From contig NZ_LR743508.1 in the NCBI RefSeq assembly GCF_902712855.1, forward strand, positions 310,001-374,000: DNA of 64,000 nucleotides, given 5' to 3'. The stretch is from Variovorax paradoxus. Lineage in GTDB: Bacteria; Pseudomonadota; Gammaproteobacteria; Burkholderiales; Burkholderiaceae_C. Made by a program: the position numbers and the translations under genes. The notes beneath the pieces are model-generated. The model saw only the letters and a list, made by a program, of their open reading frames with translations, was not told the origin of the DNA and made no database searches. Each line of letters opens with the position of its first letter. Within the stretch, counting starts at the first letter, position 1. Of this stretch, positions 47,006-56,421 are shown in pieces.

Positions 47006-47060
47006 TTTACGCTATCCTTTGCCTTCCGCTTCCCACGGCGCCCCCGCCAATGCCAACGCA

Positions 47061-47837
47061 ATGACAGCCCGCTCCGACACGCTCTACATCCAGTCTCTCG
47101 CCAAGGGCATGAAGGTGCTCGAGTGCTTCGCCGACCACCCGTCGCCGCTCAGCCTCAACGACATCGCCGAGCACTGCGAGATGGACCGCAGCGCGGCGCA
47201 GCGCATGGCCTACACGCTGGTCACGCTGGGCTATCTAGAGCGCGGCATCAACGGGCGCGGTTTCGTGCTGGGCAAGAAGATCCTGGAGCGCACCTTCGAC
47301 TACCTGCGCAGCGTGCCGCTGCTGGAGCGCGCCACGCCGCTCATCGTCGACGTGCAGCGCGAATCGGGCGAGCGCGTGGAACTGAGCCTTTTCGACGACC
47401 TCACCATCATCTTCGCGCTGCGCCGCCAGACCAAGCGCCAGACCTACACCACCACGCTCATCGGCCGCCGGCTGGCCACCATCCACACCGCGAGCGGCCG
47501 GTCGATCATGTCGCACCTGCCCGCCGAGGAGGTCGACGGCATCCTCGCGCGGACGACCGCCACGCCGCTCACCTCGCGCACCGTGACCGACCATGCGCAG
47601 ATCCGCGAAATGATCGCGAAGAGCGCGATCGACGGCTATGCCATCGCGTCGGAAGAAAGCATGCTCGGCGAGATCAGCCTGGCGAGTGCGGTGCTCGACA
47701 ACGAGAACCGCCCGATCGCCGCCATCGACATCTCGGGCTCGCTCGCCGACTGGAGCGCCGACGCCTTCGCCAAGCGCTTCGCACCGATGCTGATGAGCGC
47801 CACCAAGGCGCTCAGCGGCAAGGCCGGCCTGTCCTGA
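47061..47837 (+). CDS. IclR-family transcriptional regulator
   Basis: A 258-residue IclR protein. The winged helix-turn-helix is at residues 10-65 (SLAKGMKVLECFADHPSPLS, DIAEHCEMDRSAAQRMAYTL) and the effector domain at about 80-250 (GERVELSLFDD, TASGRSIMSHLPAEEVD, GYAIASEES). It sits exactly between the two paralogous operons and converges on the right one, with 16 bp between stop codons. The ATG at 47061 gives the normal N terminus; a TTG at 47019 is possible. A dyad motif shared with the amidase promoter suggests autoregulation and control of at least the right operon. The effector is unknown. Confidence 0.92.
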   Translation: MTARSDTLYIQSLAKGMKVLECFADHPSPLSLNDIAEHCEMDRSAAQRMAYTLVTLGYLERGINGRGFVLGKKILERTFDYLRSVPLLERATPLIVDVQRESGERVELSLFDDLTIIFALRRQTKRQTYTTTLIGRRLATIHTASGRSIMSHLPAEEVDGILARTTATPLTSRTVTDHAQIREMIAKSAIDGYAIASEESMLGEISLASAVLDNENRPIAAIDISGSLADWSADAFAKRFAPMLMSATKALSGKAGLS

Positions 47838-47853
47838 GCGCGATGCGCCTGCC

Positions 47854-48633
47854 TCAGAGCAGACGCAATGCAGCCGCCCACACGCGGTTGCAGTAGGCCA
47901 TGGCGGTGGGCCGCTCGAACTGGCGCGCGGTGCGCTCGCACACCTCTGCCGACGGATAGACCAGCTCGTCGCCGCCCGAGGTCGCCTTGACCTGCGCCTG
48001 GCACGCGCGCTCCAGGAAGTAGATGTTCACGAAGGCCTCGGGAATGGTCGTGCCGGCGGCCAGCAGGCCGTGGTTGCGCAGGATCATCGCCTTGTGCGGT
48101 CCGAGGTCGGCCACCAGCCTTTCGCGCTCCTGCAGGTCGACGGCGATGCCCTCGTAGTCGTGGTAGCCGAGCCGGTCGTAGAAGCGCAGCGCATGCTGCG
48201 TGATCGGCAGCAGGCCCTTGGCGCGGCAGGCCACCGCGATGCCGTCGGCGGTGTGCGTGTGGATCACGCAGGCCAGGTCGTGGCGCGCCATGTGCACCGC
48301 GGAATGGATGGTGAAGCCCGCCGCGTTCACGCGGTTGGTGGTCTCGGGATCGCCGGGGTCCACGGGCCTGCCGTCGATGTCGATCTTCACCAGGTCCTGC
48401 GGGCGCATCTCGTGGAAGAGCACGCCGTAGCGGTTGATGAGGAAATGGTTCTCCGGCCCCGGCACGCGCGCGCTGATGTGGGTGTCGATGAGGTCGGTCA
48501 TTTTGAAGTGCGCCACCAGCCTGTAGAGCGCAGCGAGGTCTTCGCGCACCTGGGCTTCGGTGGATGCGGGCGCTGCGGCTGCGGCCTGGACGGCGTCGGT
48601 CGTGCTCTGGAGAGGGATGTCGGCAAGGTTCAT
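47854..48633 (-). CDS. Class II aldolase/adducin family protein (right operon)
   Basis: A 259-residue paralogue of the protein at 45682-46431, with the same metal motif (CVIHTHTADGIAV), LINRYGVLFHEM and RNHGLLAAG. The N terminus is about ten residues longer and Ala-rich (QAAAAAPASTEAQ). It is the last gene of the right operon, overlapping the PaiB-like gene by 4 bp. It stops only 16 bp from the convergent iclR stop, leaving no room for a separate terminator. Confidence 0.9.
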   Translation of the reverse strand: MNLADIPLQSTTDAVQAAAAAPASTEAQVREDLAALYRLVAHFKMTDLIDTHISARVPGPENHFLINRYGVLFHEMRPQDLVKIDIDGRPVDPGDPETTNRVNAAGFTIHSAVHMARHDLACVIHTHTADGIAVACRAKGLLPITQHALRFYDRLGYHDYEGIAVDLQERERLVADLGPHKAMILRNHGLLAAGTTIPEAFVNIYFLERACQAQVKATSGGDELVYPSAEVCERTARQFERPTAMAYCNRVWAAALRLL

Positions 48634-49313
48634 GAGGTGCTTTCCAGCGATGGGGCTGCAAGGGCTGCGAGGGCCTCGCGCATGTCGCTCTGCGCGCGGA
48701 TCAGGCGGGCCATGTCGATGCTTTGTGCATCGCCCTGCGCCTCGAGCGCGGCGATGACGCCGAGACGGTCTTCGACGGACTTGTCCTGGTTGAGCTTCAT
48801 TTTCCCCGTCAGCGAGGTGATCGGGATCTCGAGCGTGGCAATGACGCGCAGGCGCGAGCCGGTATGCGACATGGGAATCTTCTCGAAGTCCCAGCTGCCG
48901 CCCAGCGGCGTGTCGTAGTGCGCGACGGTGCGGCGCAGCACGGCCATCACCTTGTCCTGGTCCTCGGTCACGACGGGCTTGCCGCGCGCCTGCACCAGCG
49001 TGTAGTTCCAGGTCGGGAAGGTCATCTGGTTGCAGTACCAGCTCGGCGACACGAAGGCGTGCGGGCCCTGGAAGATCACCAGCACTTCGGCGGCTTGCAG
49101 CAGGTCCTGGTAGAGCGGGTCGTGGCGCGGCAGGTGCGTGACGAGCGTGCCGAAGGGCGCGTGCTCCGTCGTCGCGGTGTCGACCAGGAACGGCAGCAGC
49201 GACGACTGGATGCCGCTCGCGCCCTGCGTGACCAGCGTGGCGAAGCTCCAGGCGCGCATGCCGGCATGCAGCGCGGCGATGTCGGTCTCGGCGTAGGCCG
49301 GTTGTACGAACAT
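48630..49313 (-). CDS. PaiB-like FMN-binding protein (right operon)
   Basis: A 227-residue paralogue of the protein at 45044-45685. It shares WSFATLVTQGASG-like, VIFQGPHAFVSPSWY, MTFPTWNYTLV and GKMKLNQDKSVEDRLGVIAAL-type segments. A few residues longer in the loop after LLPFLVD. It has the same place in the gene order, between hydrolase and aldolase. A flavin-linked enzyme or sensor role is inferred as for its partner. Confidence 0.88.
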   Translation of the reverse strand: MFVQPAYAETDIAALHAGMRAWSFATLVTQGASGIQSSLLPFLVDTATTEHAPFGTLVTHLPRHDPLYQDLLQAAEVLVIFQGPHAFVSPSWYCNQMTFPTWNYTLVQARGKPVVTEDQDKVMAVLRRTVAHYDTPLGGSWDFEKIPMSHTGSRLRVIATLEIPITSLTGKMKLNQDKSVEDRLGVIAALEAQGDAQSIDMARLIRAQSDMREALAALAAPSLESTS

Positions 49314-49322
49314 GGCGCGCCC

Positions 49323-50318
49323 TCAGTTCGCGACGGCGGCCGAACGCTCGCGCAGCCAGCGCGCGGTGTCCTCGAAGGCCTCGACCGCCAGGTCGGAGAT
49401 GGACACCGCTTCCAGGAAGCTGTGCGCGGCACCGCGGTAGACCTTCATGCGCACGTCGTTGCCGACCGCGCGCATCATCTCGCCGAGCTCGACCATGTCG
49501 TCGTGCACCGGGTCGCACTCGGCCACCACCATCCACGTGGGCGGCAGGCTGCGCAGGTCGGCGCGCAGGATGTCGACGCGCGGGTCGGTCAGGTCGGCGC
49601 CGGTGGCCACGTGCATCGCGCGGAACCACATCATGCTCATGAGCGAGAGGCCGTAGTCGCCGCCGCCGTACTGGATGACCGAATTGCGGTACAGGTTGCT
49701 GCTGACGCTGCCGTAGTTCAGCACGATGCCCTTCAGGATCTTCTCGCCGCGGTCGCGCAGCTCGATGCTCGCGCCCATCGAGAAATTGGCACCGGCCGAG
49801 TCGCCGCCCACGAACAGCTGCGTGGCATCGACGTCGAGCAGCGCGCCGTTGGCGGCCACCCAGCGCAGCACGTCTGCGCACTCCTGCATCGGGCGCGGGA
49901 ACTTGGCGTCGGGCGCGCGGGTGTAGTGCACGCCGATGACCACGATGCCCGCGCGCTGCGCGTACTCGCGCATCACGCGGTCGTGCGTGTCGAGGCTGCC
50001 GAGCACGAAGCCGCCGCCGTGCAGGTAGACGAACACGCCCTTCAAGTCACGTTGCGCGGGGTAGTGGGCGCGCACGCGCACGTCGCCATGGCGGGTGGGC
50101 ACCGAGTGCTCCACGCTGCGGGCCATCTCCGGGCCTCCGGCGACCCAACGCTTGCGCACCGTCTCGGCGATCTCGCGCGCTTCGGCGATCGACAGCGTCT
50201 CGCGGCGGCCGAACTTGCCGGCGTCGGCGTCCATGGCGCGCACGAACTGCTCGACCTGCGGGTCCAGTGGCGAACGGGTCGGAATGGGAACGGAAATGGC
50301 GGGGTCTTCGAAACTCAT
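49323..50318 (-). CDS. HSL-family alpha/beta hydrolase (right operon)
   Basis: A 331-residue esterase paralogous to 44046-45032. Motifs are VYLHGGGFVLGSLDTHDRV, nucleophile GGDSAGANFSMG, acid in AECDPVHDD and His in GAAHSFLEAVS. The nucleophile elbow is GDSAGA rather than GDSAGG, and the cap region around YGGGDYGLSLMSMMWF differs moderately. This could mean a related but altered substrate. The gene lies 9 bp upstream of the PaiB-like gene. Confidence 0.9.
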   Translation of the reverse strand: MSFEDPAISVPIPTRSPLDPQVEQFVRAMDADAGKFGRRETLSIAEAREIAETVRKRWVAGGPEMARSVEHSVPTRHGDVRVRAHYPAQRDLKGVFVYLHGGGFVLGSLDTHDRVMREYAQRAGIVVIGVHYTRAPDAKFPRPMQECADVLRWVAANGALLDVDATQLFVGGDSAGANFSMGASIELRDRGEKILKGIVLNYGSVSSNLYRNSVIQYGGGDYGLSLMSMMWFRAMHVATGADLTDPRVDILRADLRSLPPTWMVVAECDPVHDDMVELGEMMRAVGNDVRMKVYRGAAHSFLEAVSISDLAVEAFEDTARWLRERSAAVAN

Positions 50319-50358
50319 GGGGTCTCCAGCGGAATCAGGGGAAAAAGGATGAAAGGGT

Positions 50359-51285
50359 TCAGTAGCCGCGGCTCATGTCGACCGCGTTGTGAAGAGGCTG
50401 GCCGGCCTCGAGCCGGCGCACGTTGTCCGCCACCTGCTGCGCCACCACGGCGGACGACGCCATGGTCGCCATGTGCGGCGTGACGACCACGCCGGGGGCC
50501 TGCCACAGCGGGTCGTCCTGCGGCAGCGGCTCGCTCGCGAACACATCGAGCACCGCGCCGCGCAGCTGGCCGCTGTCGAGCGCCGCGAGCAGGTCGGACG
50601 CGACCAGGTGCTCGCCGCGCCCGCAATTGACGACGGCCGCGCCGCGCGGCAGTGCGTCGAAGGTGCGCTTGCCGAGGATGCCGCGCGTGGCGTCGGTGAG
50701 CGGCAGCACGCAGACCAGCACGTCGGTCTTGCCGAGAAAGTCGTCGAAGGCCTCGGCGCCGCTGAACATCGCCGCGCCTTCGATGTCGTGCGCGCTGCGC
50801 GACCAGCCGTTCACCGCGTAGCCCAGGCCCAGCAGGCTGCGCGCAATGGCGCCGCCCAGCTTGCCGAGCCCCATGAGGCCGACGCGGCAATCGGCGGCCG
50901 GCGTCTGCAGCGGGCGTTGCCAGACGCGGTTGCGCTGGTTGGCCATGGCCACGTCGATCCTGCGATGGAAGTGCAGCACGGACCACAGCACGTACTGCAC
51001 CATGCCGTCGGCCAGTTTGGGGTCGACCACGCGGCACACGGGAAGGCCGCGAAGGTCCTGCCCGGCCACCACGTTGTCCACGCCGGCGGCGATGCTGTGC
51101 ACCAGCCGCAGCCTCGGCATCTGCGCGTACACGCCGGGCGGCGCGTTCCAGCACATCGCGACCTCGGCCTCGCGAAAGGCCGGGTCGGGCCACACCACCA
51201 CGTCGAGTTCGGGCGCGGCGGCCTGCACCAGCGGCGCGAAGTACGCGAGATTGGCCGACTGGCTGATGAGTGCAATGCGCGTCAT
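50359..51285 (-). CDS. D-2-hydroxyacid dehydrogenase, GhrA-like (right operon)
   Basis: A 308-residue paralogue of 43057-43983. The HSIAAGVDNVVAGQDLRG stretch is identical, the nucleotide motif is GLMGLGKLGGAIA, and the catalytic segments NCGRGEHLVASDLL and VTPHMATMA are intact. The N terminus MTRIALISQSANLAYF aligns with MTTVALLSRSANLDF of the left copy. It overlaps the upstream ATPase gene by 4 bp, the same kind of coupling as in the left operon. Confidence 0.92.
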   Translation of the reverse strand: MTRIALISQSANLAYFAPLVQAAAPELDVVVWPDPAFREAEVAMCWNAPPGVYAQMPRLRLVHSIAAGVDNVVAGQDLRGLPVCRVVDPKLADGMVQYVLWSVLHFHRRIDVAMANQRNRVWQRPLQTPAADCRVGLMGLGKLGGAIARSLLGLGYAVNGWSRSAHDIEGAAMFSGAEAFDDFLGKTDVLVCVLPLTDATRGILGKRTFDALPRGAAVVNCGRGEHLVASDLLAALDSGQLRGAVLDVFASEPLPQDDPLWQAPGVVVTPHMATMASSAVVAQQVADNVRRLEAGQPLHNAVDMSRGY

Positions 51286-52934
51286 GCCAGCGCCTCCTCG
51301 GCCACCTGCGGCTTCTGCCCGGGGATCGCCGACAGCAGCTCGCGGGTGTAGGCGGCAGTGGGCTGCCCGAACACCTGGCGGGCCGTGCCCAGTTCGACCA
51401 CCTTGCCGCGCTGCATCACCGCGATGCGGTGGCACAGGCGCGCGGCCACGCGCAGGTCGTGCGTGATGAAGACGATGCTCAGGCCGAGCCGCGCGCGGAT
51501 CTCCTCCAGCAGGTCGAGAATCTGCGCCTGCACCGATACGTCGAGCGCCGATACCGCCTCGTCGGCGATCAGAACCTCGGGCTCCATCATGAGCGCGCGC
51601 GCGATCGACAGGCGCTGCCGCTGGCCGCCCGAGAACTCGTGCGGAAAGCGCTGCAGCGCGCTCGCGTCGAGCTGCACCAGCGCGAGCATTCGCAGCATGC
51701 GGGCCTCGACCTCGGCGCGGGTCTCGCCGTAGTTCATCGGTCCTTCGGCGAGCGAGCTGCCGATCCTCATGCGCGGGTTGAACGAGCGGAACGGGTCCTG
51801 GAAGATCATCTGCACCCGCTTGCAGTGGGCACGCCATTGCGAGCGCGAGAGGTGCGTCACGTCGATGCCGTCGAGCAGCACCTGTCCGCCGGTGGGCGCG
51901 GCCATGTGCGCCAGGCAGCGGCCCAGCGTGGTCTTGCCCGAGCCCGACTCGCCCACCACGCCGAGCGTCTCGCCGCGCGCGAGCGAGAGCGAGACGCCGT
52001 CGAGCGCATTCACCACGCGGCGGCGCGAGGCGAAGAAGCTCGCGGTCTCGTAGCGCAGGGCAAGGTCCTTCACCTCGAGCACGGTGCCGGCGCCCTTCTC
52101 GTGCGCGTCGGCACCGAACTCGCCGCGCGGTACCGCGGCCAGCAGCTTGCGCGTGTACGGCTGCTGCGGGTTGCGCAGCACTTCCCGCGCGGTGCCGCTT
52201 TCGACGATGCGGCCGTGCTGCATCACGATCACGCGGTCGGCGATTTCGGCGACCACGTCGAAATCGTGCGTGATGAACAGCACGCCGTTGTCGTGCCTGT
52301 CGCGCAGCTCGTTGAGCAGGCGCAGCACCTGTGCCTGCGAGGTCACGTCGAGCGCGGTGGTGGGCTCGTCGGCAATGATCAGCGCGGGCTTCATGGCCAG
52401 CGCCATGGCGATCATCACGCGCTGGCGCTGGCCGCCCGAGAGCTGGTGCGGGTAGGCGCTGCGAAGCGTCTCGGGCGACGGCAGCTTCACGTCGACGAGC
52501 AAGGCCAGCACGCGCTTCGCCACCTCGGCCGCGCCGAGCGAAGGCTGGTGGAACTCGAAGACCTCGGCGACCTGGTCGCCCACGCGCATCAGCGGGTTCA
52601 GCGCGGTCATGGGCTCCTGGAAGATCATCGCCATGCGGTCGCCGCGCAGCGCGCGCAGCCCGGCACGCGAGGTGTGCGTGATGTCCTTGCCTTCGAGCAG
52701 GATCTGCCCGCGCTCCAGCGTGAGCACTTCCTCGGGCAGCAGGCCCATCACGGCGCCGGCGGTCACCGACTTGCCCGAGCCGGACTCGCCGACGATGCAG
52801 ACGATCTCCTTGCGCGCCACGGTGAGGCTGATGTCCTGCGCCGCGTAGATGCGGTCGCTGGTGCCCGGCAGGCGCACGTGCAGGTTGCGCACTTCCAGGA
52901 TGGGCGCGGAAGGGTTGGGTGTGTGGTCGGGCAT
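51282..52934 (-). CDS. Fused DppD-DppF-type ABC transporter ATPase (right operon)
   Basis: A 550-residue double ATPase, like the left-operon protein. P-loops are GESGSGKSVT and GESGSGKTTL, the signatures LSGGQRQRV and FSGGQRQRL, and the Walker B motifs LIIADEPTTALD and VLIADEAVSALD. Peptide-transport C-terminal segments are NPQQPYTRKLL and QPTAAYTRELL. Unlike the left operon, no NylB-like gene follows; the dehydrogenase comes next. Confidence 0.94.
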   Translation of the reverse strand: MPDHTPNPSAPILEVRNLHVRLPGTSDRIYAAQDISLTVARKEIVCIVGESGSGKSVTAGAVMGLLPEEVLTLERGQILLEGKDITHTSRAGLRALRGDRMAMIFQEPMTALNPLMRVGDQVAEVFEFHQPSLGAAEVAKRVLALLVDVKLPSPETLRSAYPHQLSGGQRQRVMIAMALAMKPALIIADEPTTALDVTSQAQVLRLLNELRDRHDNGVLFITHDFDVVAEIADRVIVMQHGRIVESGTAREVLRNPQQPYTRKLLAAVPRGEFGADAHEKGAGTVLEVKDLALRYETASFFASRRRVVNALDGVSLSLARGETLGVVGESGSGKTTLGRCLAHMAAPTGGQVLLDGIDVTHLSRSQWRAHCKRVQMIFQDPFRSFNPRMRIGSSLAEGPMNYGETRAEVEARMLRMLALVQLDASALQRFPHEFSGGQRQRLSIARALMMEPEVLIADEAVSALDVSVQAQILDLLEEIRARLGLSIVFITHDLRVAARLCHRIAVMQRGKVVELGTARQVFGQPTAAYTRELLSAIPGQKPQVAEEALA

Positions 52935-53836
52935 CAGTTCCTGCCTTTGCGCGCGAGGCGCGGGTCGAGCCGGTCGCGCAGGGCGTCGCCGAACATGTTG
53001 ATGGCCAGGATCAGCAGCGCGAGGAACGCGCCGGGAAAGAGAATGATCCAGGGCGCGCGCTGGAAGTACGGCCGGCCCTCGGCAATGATGCTGCCCAGGC
53101 TCGGCACCTCGGGCGGAAAGCCCAGGCCCAGGAAGCCCAGCACCGCCTCGGTGAGGATGGCCGCCGCGCACACGAAGGTGGCCTGCACCACGAGCGGGTT
53201 GATGGTGCTCGGCAATATGTGCCACACGAGCACGCGCAAGGTCGACGAGCCCATGCCGAACGAGGCTTCCACATAGGGCTCCTCGCGCACCGACAGCACC
53301 ACGCTGCGCACCAGGCGCGCGATGCGCGGCACCTCGGGAATGGCAATGGCCAGCACCATGGTCGAGATCTGCGCGCCGCCCAGCGCCACCATGGCGATGG
53401 CCAGCAGCAGCCCCGGGATGGCCATGACGCCGTCCATGAGCCGCATGATGAAGGCGTCGAGCCGGCGGAAGAAGCCCGCCACGATGCCGAACAGCAGGCC
53501 CACCGCCACCGAGCTCACGCTGACCAGCAGGGCCAGCGAGATCGACAGCCGCCCACCGTAGACGATGCGCGAGAACAGGTCGCGCCCGAGCGAGTCGGTG
53601 CCGAGCCAGTGCGCGGCCGACGCGCCCTGCAGGCGGTCGCGCGGCGCGATCGCCGCCGGGTCGTGCGAGGCCAGCACCGGCGCGAACACCGACACCGCGA
53701 TCAGCAGCAGCAACAGGAGCAGCGACACCAGCATCACGCGGTCGTGCAGCAGCACCCGCGCCGCGGCGCGCAGCCGCGAAGGCGCGGGCGCCGGTGAAGA
53801 GGGGGAGGAAGGAGGATTCGTCACAGCGGCCGGCAT
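52934..53836 (-). CDS. Oligopeptide-type ABC transporter permease, DppC-like (right operon)
   Basis: A 300-residue permease with a Pro/Ser-rich N-terminal tail (NPPSSPSSPAPAPS), the loop motif LGTDSLGRDLFSRIVYGG and the EAA motif region YVEASFGMGSSTLRVLVWHI. Six hydrophobic segments. Sequence similarity to the left DppC is limited to family motifs, far lower than between the paired enzymes. One base is shared with the ATPase start. Confidence 0.92.
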   Translation of the reverse strand: MPAAVTNPPSSPSSPAPAPSRLRAAARVLLHDRVMLVSLLLLLLLIAVSVFAPVLASHDPAAIAPRDRLQGASAAHWLGTDSLGRDLFSRIVYGGRLSISLALLVSVSSVAVGLLFGIVAGFFRRLDAFIMRLMDGVMAIPGLLLAIAMVALGGAQISTMVLAIAIPEVPRIARLVRSVVLSVREEPYVEASFGMGSSTLRVLVWHILPSTINPLVVQATFVCAAAILTEAVLGFLGLGFPPEVPSLGSIIAEGRPYFQRAPWIILFPGAFLALLILAINMFGDALRDRLDPRLARKGRN

Positions 53837-53848
53837 GGTCGTTCCGTG

Positions 53849-54790
53849 TCAGTAGCGGATGCGGGGGTCGAGCAGCACATAGATCAGGTCGATGGCAAGG
53901 TTCACGAACACGTAGATGAAGGAGAAGAACAGGATCGTTCCCTGCACCACGGGGTAGTCGCGCGCGAGCACGGCGTCGACGATGAGGCTGCCCACGCCGG
54001 GGATGTTGAAGATGGTCTCGGTGACCACCACGCCGCTGATCAGCGTGGTGACGGCCACGCCGACCACCGTGACGATGGGCGCGGCCGCGTTGCGCAGCGC
54101 ATGGCGGAACAGCACGTAGCGCTCGGGCGCGCCCTTGGCGCGCGCGGTGCGCACGAAGTCCTCGCCCAGCACGTCGAGCATGCTGGCGCGCGTGATGCGC
54201 GTGATGAGCGCGACGAACACCGTGGCCAGCGTGAGGCTCGGCAGCACGAGCCGGTACAGGAAGCCGCCGACGCCGTCGGCCAGCGGCGCGTAGCCCTGCA
54301 CCGGGAACCAGTTGAGCGTGACCGAGAACACCAGGATCAGCAGGTAGCCCACCACGAAGGCGGGCACCGAGAAGGCGAGCACGGTCAGCGCCATGGTCGC
54401 GCGGTCGAACGCGCGGCGATGCCACCACGCCGACAGCACGCCCAGCGGAATGGCCAGCAGCACCGTGAGCAGCAGCGAGGTGAGCGCGAGCGCCGCCGTG
54501 GGGCCGATGCGCGCGCCGATGAGCGCGGACACCGGCTTCTTCGACACGATCGAGGTGCCGAGGTCGCCCTGCGCCATAGCGCCCATGGCCAGTGCGTACT
54601 GCGTGGGCAGCGGCCTGTCGAGGCCGAGGTTGGTGCGGATCTGCGCGATGGTTTCCTCGCTGGCCATGTCGCCGGCGATGACCCGTGCCGGGTCGCCGGG
54701 CGCCATGCGCAGCAGCAGGAACACCACCGTGGCCACGATCAGCACCACCGGCACGGCGGCGAGCAGGCGCTTGAAGACGAGGCTCAGCAC
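53849..54790 (-). CDS. Oligopeptide-type ABC transporter permease, DppB-like (right operon)
   Basis: A 313-residue permease. The GTG at 54790 follows the binding-protein stop by a single base and gives the standard opening VFKRLLAAVPVVLIVATVVF; a longer frame to 54877 lies inside the binding-protein gene. Blocks LRMAPGDPARVIAGDMAS and FVRTARAKGAPERYVLFRHA mark the DppB family. It forms the pore with DppC. Confidence 0.9.
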   Translation of the reverse strand: MLSLVFKRLLAAVPVVLIVATVVFLLLRMAPGDPARVIAGDMASEETIAQIRTNLGLDRPLPTQYALAMGAMAQGDLGTSIVSKKPVSALIGARIGPTAALALTSLLLTVLLAIPLGVLSAWWHRRAFDRATMALTVLAFSVPAFVVGYLLILVFSVTLNWFPVQGYAPLADGVGGFLYRLVLPSLTLATVFVALITRITRASMLDVLGEDFVRTARAKGAPERYVLFRHALRNAAAPIVTVVGVAVTTLISGVVVTETIFNIPGVGSLIVDAVLARDYPVVQGTILFFSFIYVFVNLAIDLIYVLLDPRIRY

Positions 54791-54791
54791 G

Positions 54792-56375
54792 TCACTTGCT
54801 CGACCAGAACAGGGGCAGCTGCGCGTCCACCAGCTTGCCCATCTTCGCGTCGAAGGCCTTGTACTCGATGATTTCACCCAGCGGCACGTAGAACACCTGG
54901 TCGTAGGCGCGCTTCTGGATGGCCTGCGCGATCTGCGCGCGCTTGGCCGCGTCGGTCTCGCTGGCGAACTGGTCGCGCAGGCCTTCCATGGTGTCGTCCT
55001 TGGTCCAGCCGGGGTAGCCCGCTTCGCCGCGGCCGTCGAGGTTCGGATTGACCACCGGGTTGATCAGGTCGAGCACCACGATGCTCGACTGGAAGATGCT
55101 CCAGCCACCCTTGTCGACCGGGTCCTTCTTGGTGCGGCGCGCCAGCAGCGTGGTGAAGTCCATGGCCTGCATGTCGACGTTCATGCCGATGCTGCGCAGC
55201 GCCTGCGCGGTGATGGGCGCGATGTTGACCAGGCTGCGCACGTCGGTCGAGTGCAGCACCACCACCTTCTCGCCCTTGTAGCCGCTCTCCTTGAGCATCT
55301 GCTTCGCCTTGGCGAGGTCGGGCTTGTGGATCTGCGTGGCGCCTTCGTCCGACTTGTAGGGCGACGAGCAGGTGAGCACCGCGCCGCACACGCGGTAGCG
55401 CTTGGGATCGCCGATGGAAGCGTCGAGGTAGTCGAGCTGGTAGAGCGCGGCCATGGCGGCGCGGCGCACCTTCACGTTGTCGAACGGCGGCTGCATCCAG
55501 TTCATGCGCAGCGTGTACATGTTGGTCTCGCGGCTCTTGGGGGCCGTCATGACGCCCTTCGCGCCGTCGAGCTGCGAGAGCAGGTCGGGCGCGACGTTCT
55601 CGATGAAGTCGATCTCGCCGTTGCGCATCGCGTTCACTGCCGTCTGGCCGTCGGCGATGTTCACCACCTCGAGGCGGTCGATGTTCACGACCTTGCCGCC
55701 GGCGAAGTTGCTCGCCGGCTCGTTGCGCGGCACGTAGTCGGCGAACTTCACGTAGGTGGCCTTCACGCCGGGCTGGAAGTCGCCCTGCACGAACTTGTAC
55801 GGGCCCGAGCCGACCATCTCGGTGATGGCCTCGTTCGGCGAGGTGGCGGCCAGCCGCTTGGGCATGATGAAAGGCACCGGCGAGCCGGGCTTGGCCAGCG
55901 AGTCGAGCACCAGGCCGTAGGGCTTCTTCAGCTGCAGCGTGAAGGTGTTCGCATCGACCGCGGCCATCTTCTCGGTGACGGCCATCAGGCGCGTGCCGAG
56001 CGCGTCGCGCGCGGCCCAGCGCTGCAGCGAGGCGATCACGTCGTCCGAGGTGACGGGCGAGCCGTCGTGGAACTTCAGGCCGGGGCGCAGCGTGAAGGTG
56101 TAGGTGAGCTTGTCAGGCGACAGCTTGAAGGTGTTGACCATCTGCGGCTGCGGCTTGCCTTCGCTGTCCAGCGAGAAAAGCGTGTCGAACACCAGGTAGC
56201 CGTGGTTGCGGGTGATGTAGGCGTTGGTGAAGATGGGGTCGAGCACGCGCAGCGGCGCATGCATGACGACCTTCACGGTCACGTCGTCCTTGACGTCCTT
56301 GGCGAAGGACGGCACGGCCGGCAAGGCCATGGCCGCGCACAGGGCGATCGCTGCGAGAAACAGGTTCTTCTTCAT
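54792..56375 (-). CDS. Dipeptide/oligopeptide-type ABC transporter substrate-binding protein (right operon)
   Basis: A 527-residue SBP_bac_5 receptor with a plain Sec signal (FLAAIALCAAMALPAVPSFA). Blocks are LKFHDGSPVTSDDVIASLQR, GSGPYKFVQGDF and VRRAAMAALYQLDYLD. An internal Cys pair (VCGAVLTC) may form a disulfide. It differs strongly from the left receptor (Sec against Tat-like signal, little block identity), so the two importers probably recognise different ligands. It follows the amidase gene after 46 bp. Confidence 0.92.
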   Translation of the reverse strand: MKKNLFLAAIALCAAMALPAVPSFAKDVKDDVTVKVVMHAPLRVLDPIFTNAYITRNHGYLVFDTLFSLDSEGKPQPQMVNTFKLSPDKLTYTFTLRPGLKFHDGSPVTSDDVIASLQRWAARDALGTRLMAVTEKMAAVDANTFTLQLKKPYGLVLDSLAKPGSPVPFIMPKRLAATSPNEAITEMVGSGPYKFVQGDFQPGVKATYVKFADYVPRNEPASNFAGGKVVNIDRLEVVNIADGQTAVNAMRNGEIDFIENVAPDLLSQLDGAKGVMTAPKSRETNMYTLRMNWMQPPFDNVKVRRAAMAALYQLDYLDASIGDPKRYRVCGAVLTCSSPYKSDEGATQIHKPDLAKAKQMLKESGYKGEKVVVLHSTDVRSLVNIAPITAQALRSIGMNVDMQAMDFTTLLARRTKKDPVDKGGWSIFQSSIVVLDLINPVVNPNLDGRGEAGYPGWTKDDTMEGLRDQFASETDAAKRAQIAQAIQKRAYDQVFYVPLGEIIEYKAFDAKMGKLVDAQLPLFWSSK

Positions 56376-56421
56376 GTGGTTCCTTGGGGTGTCGAGGTGA
56401 ATGAATCGGGAGGTGAAGGGT

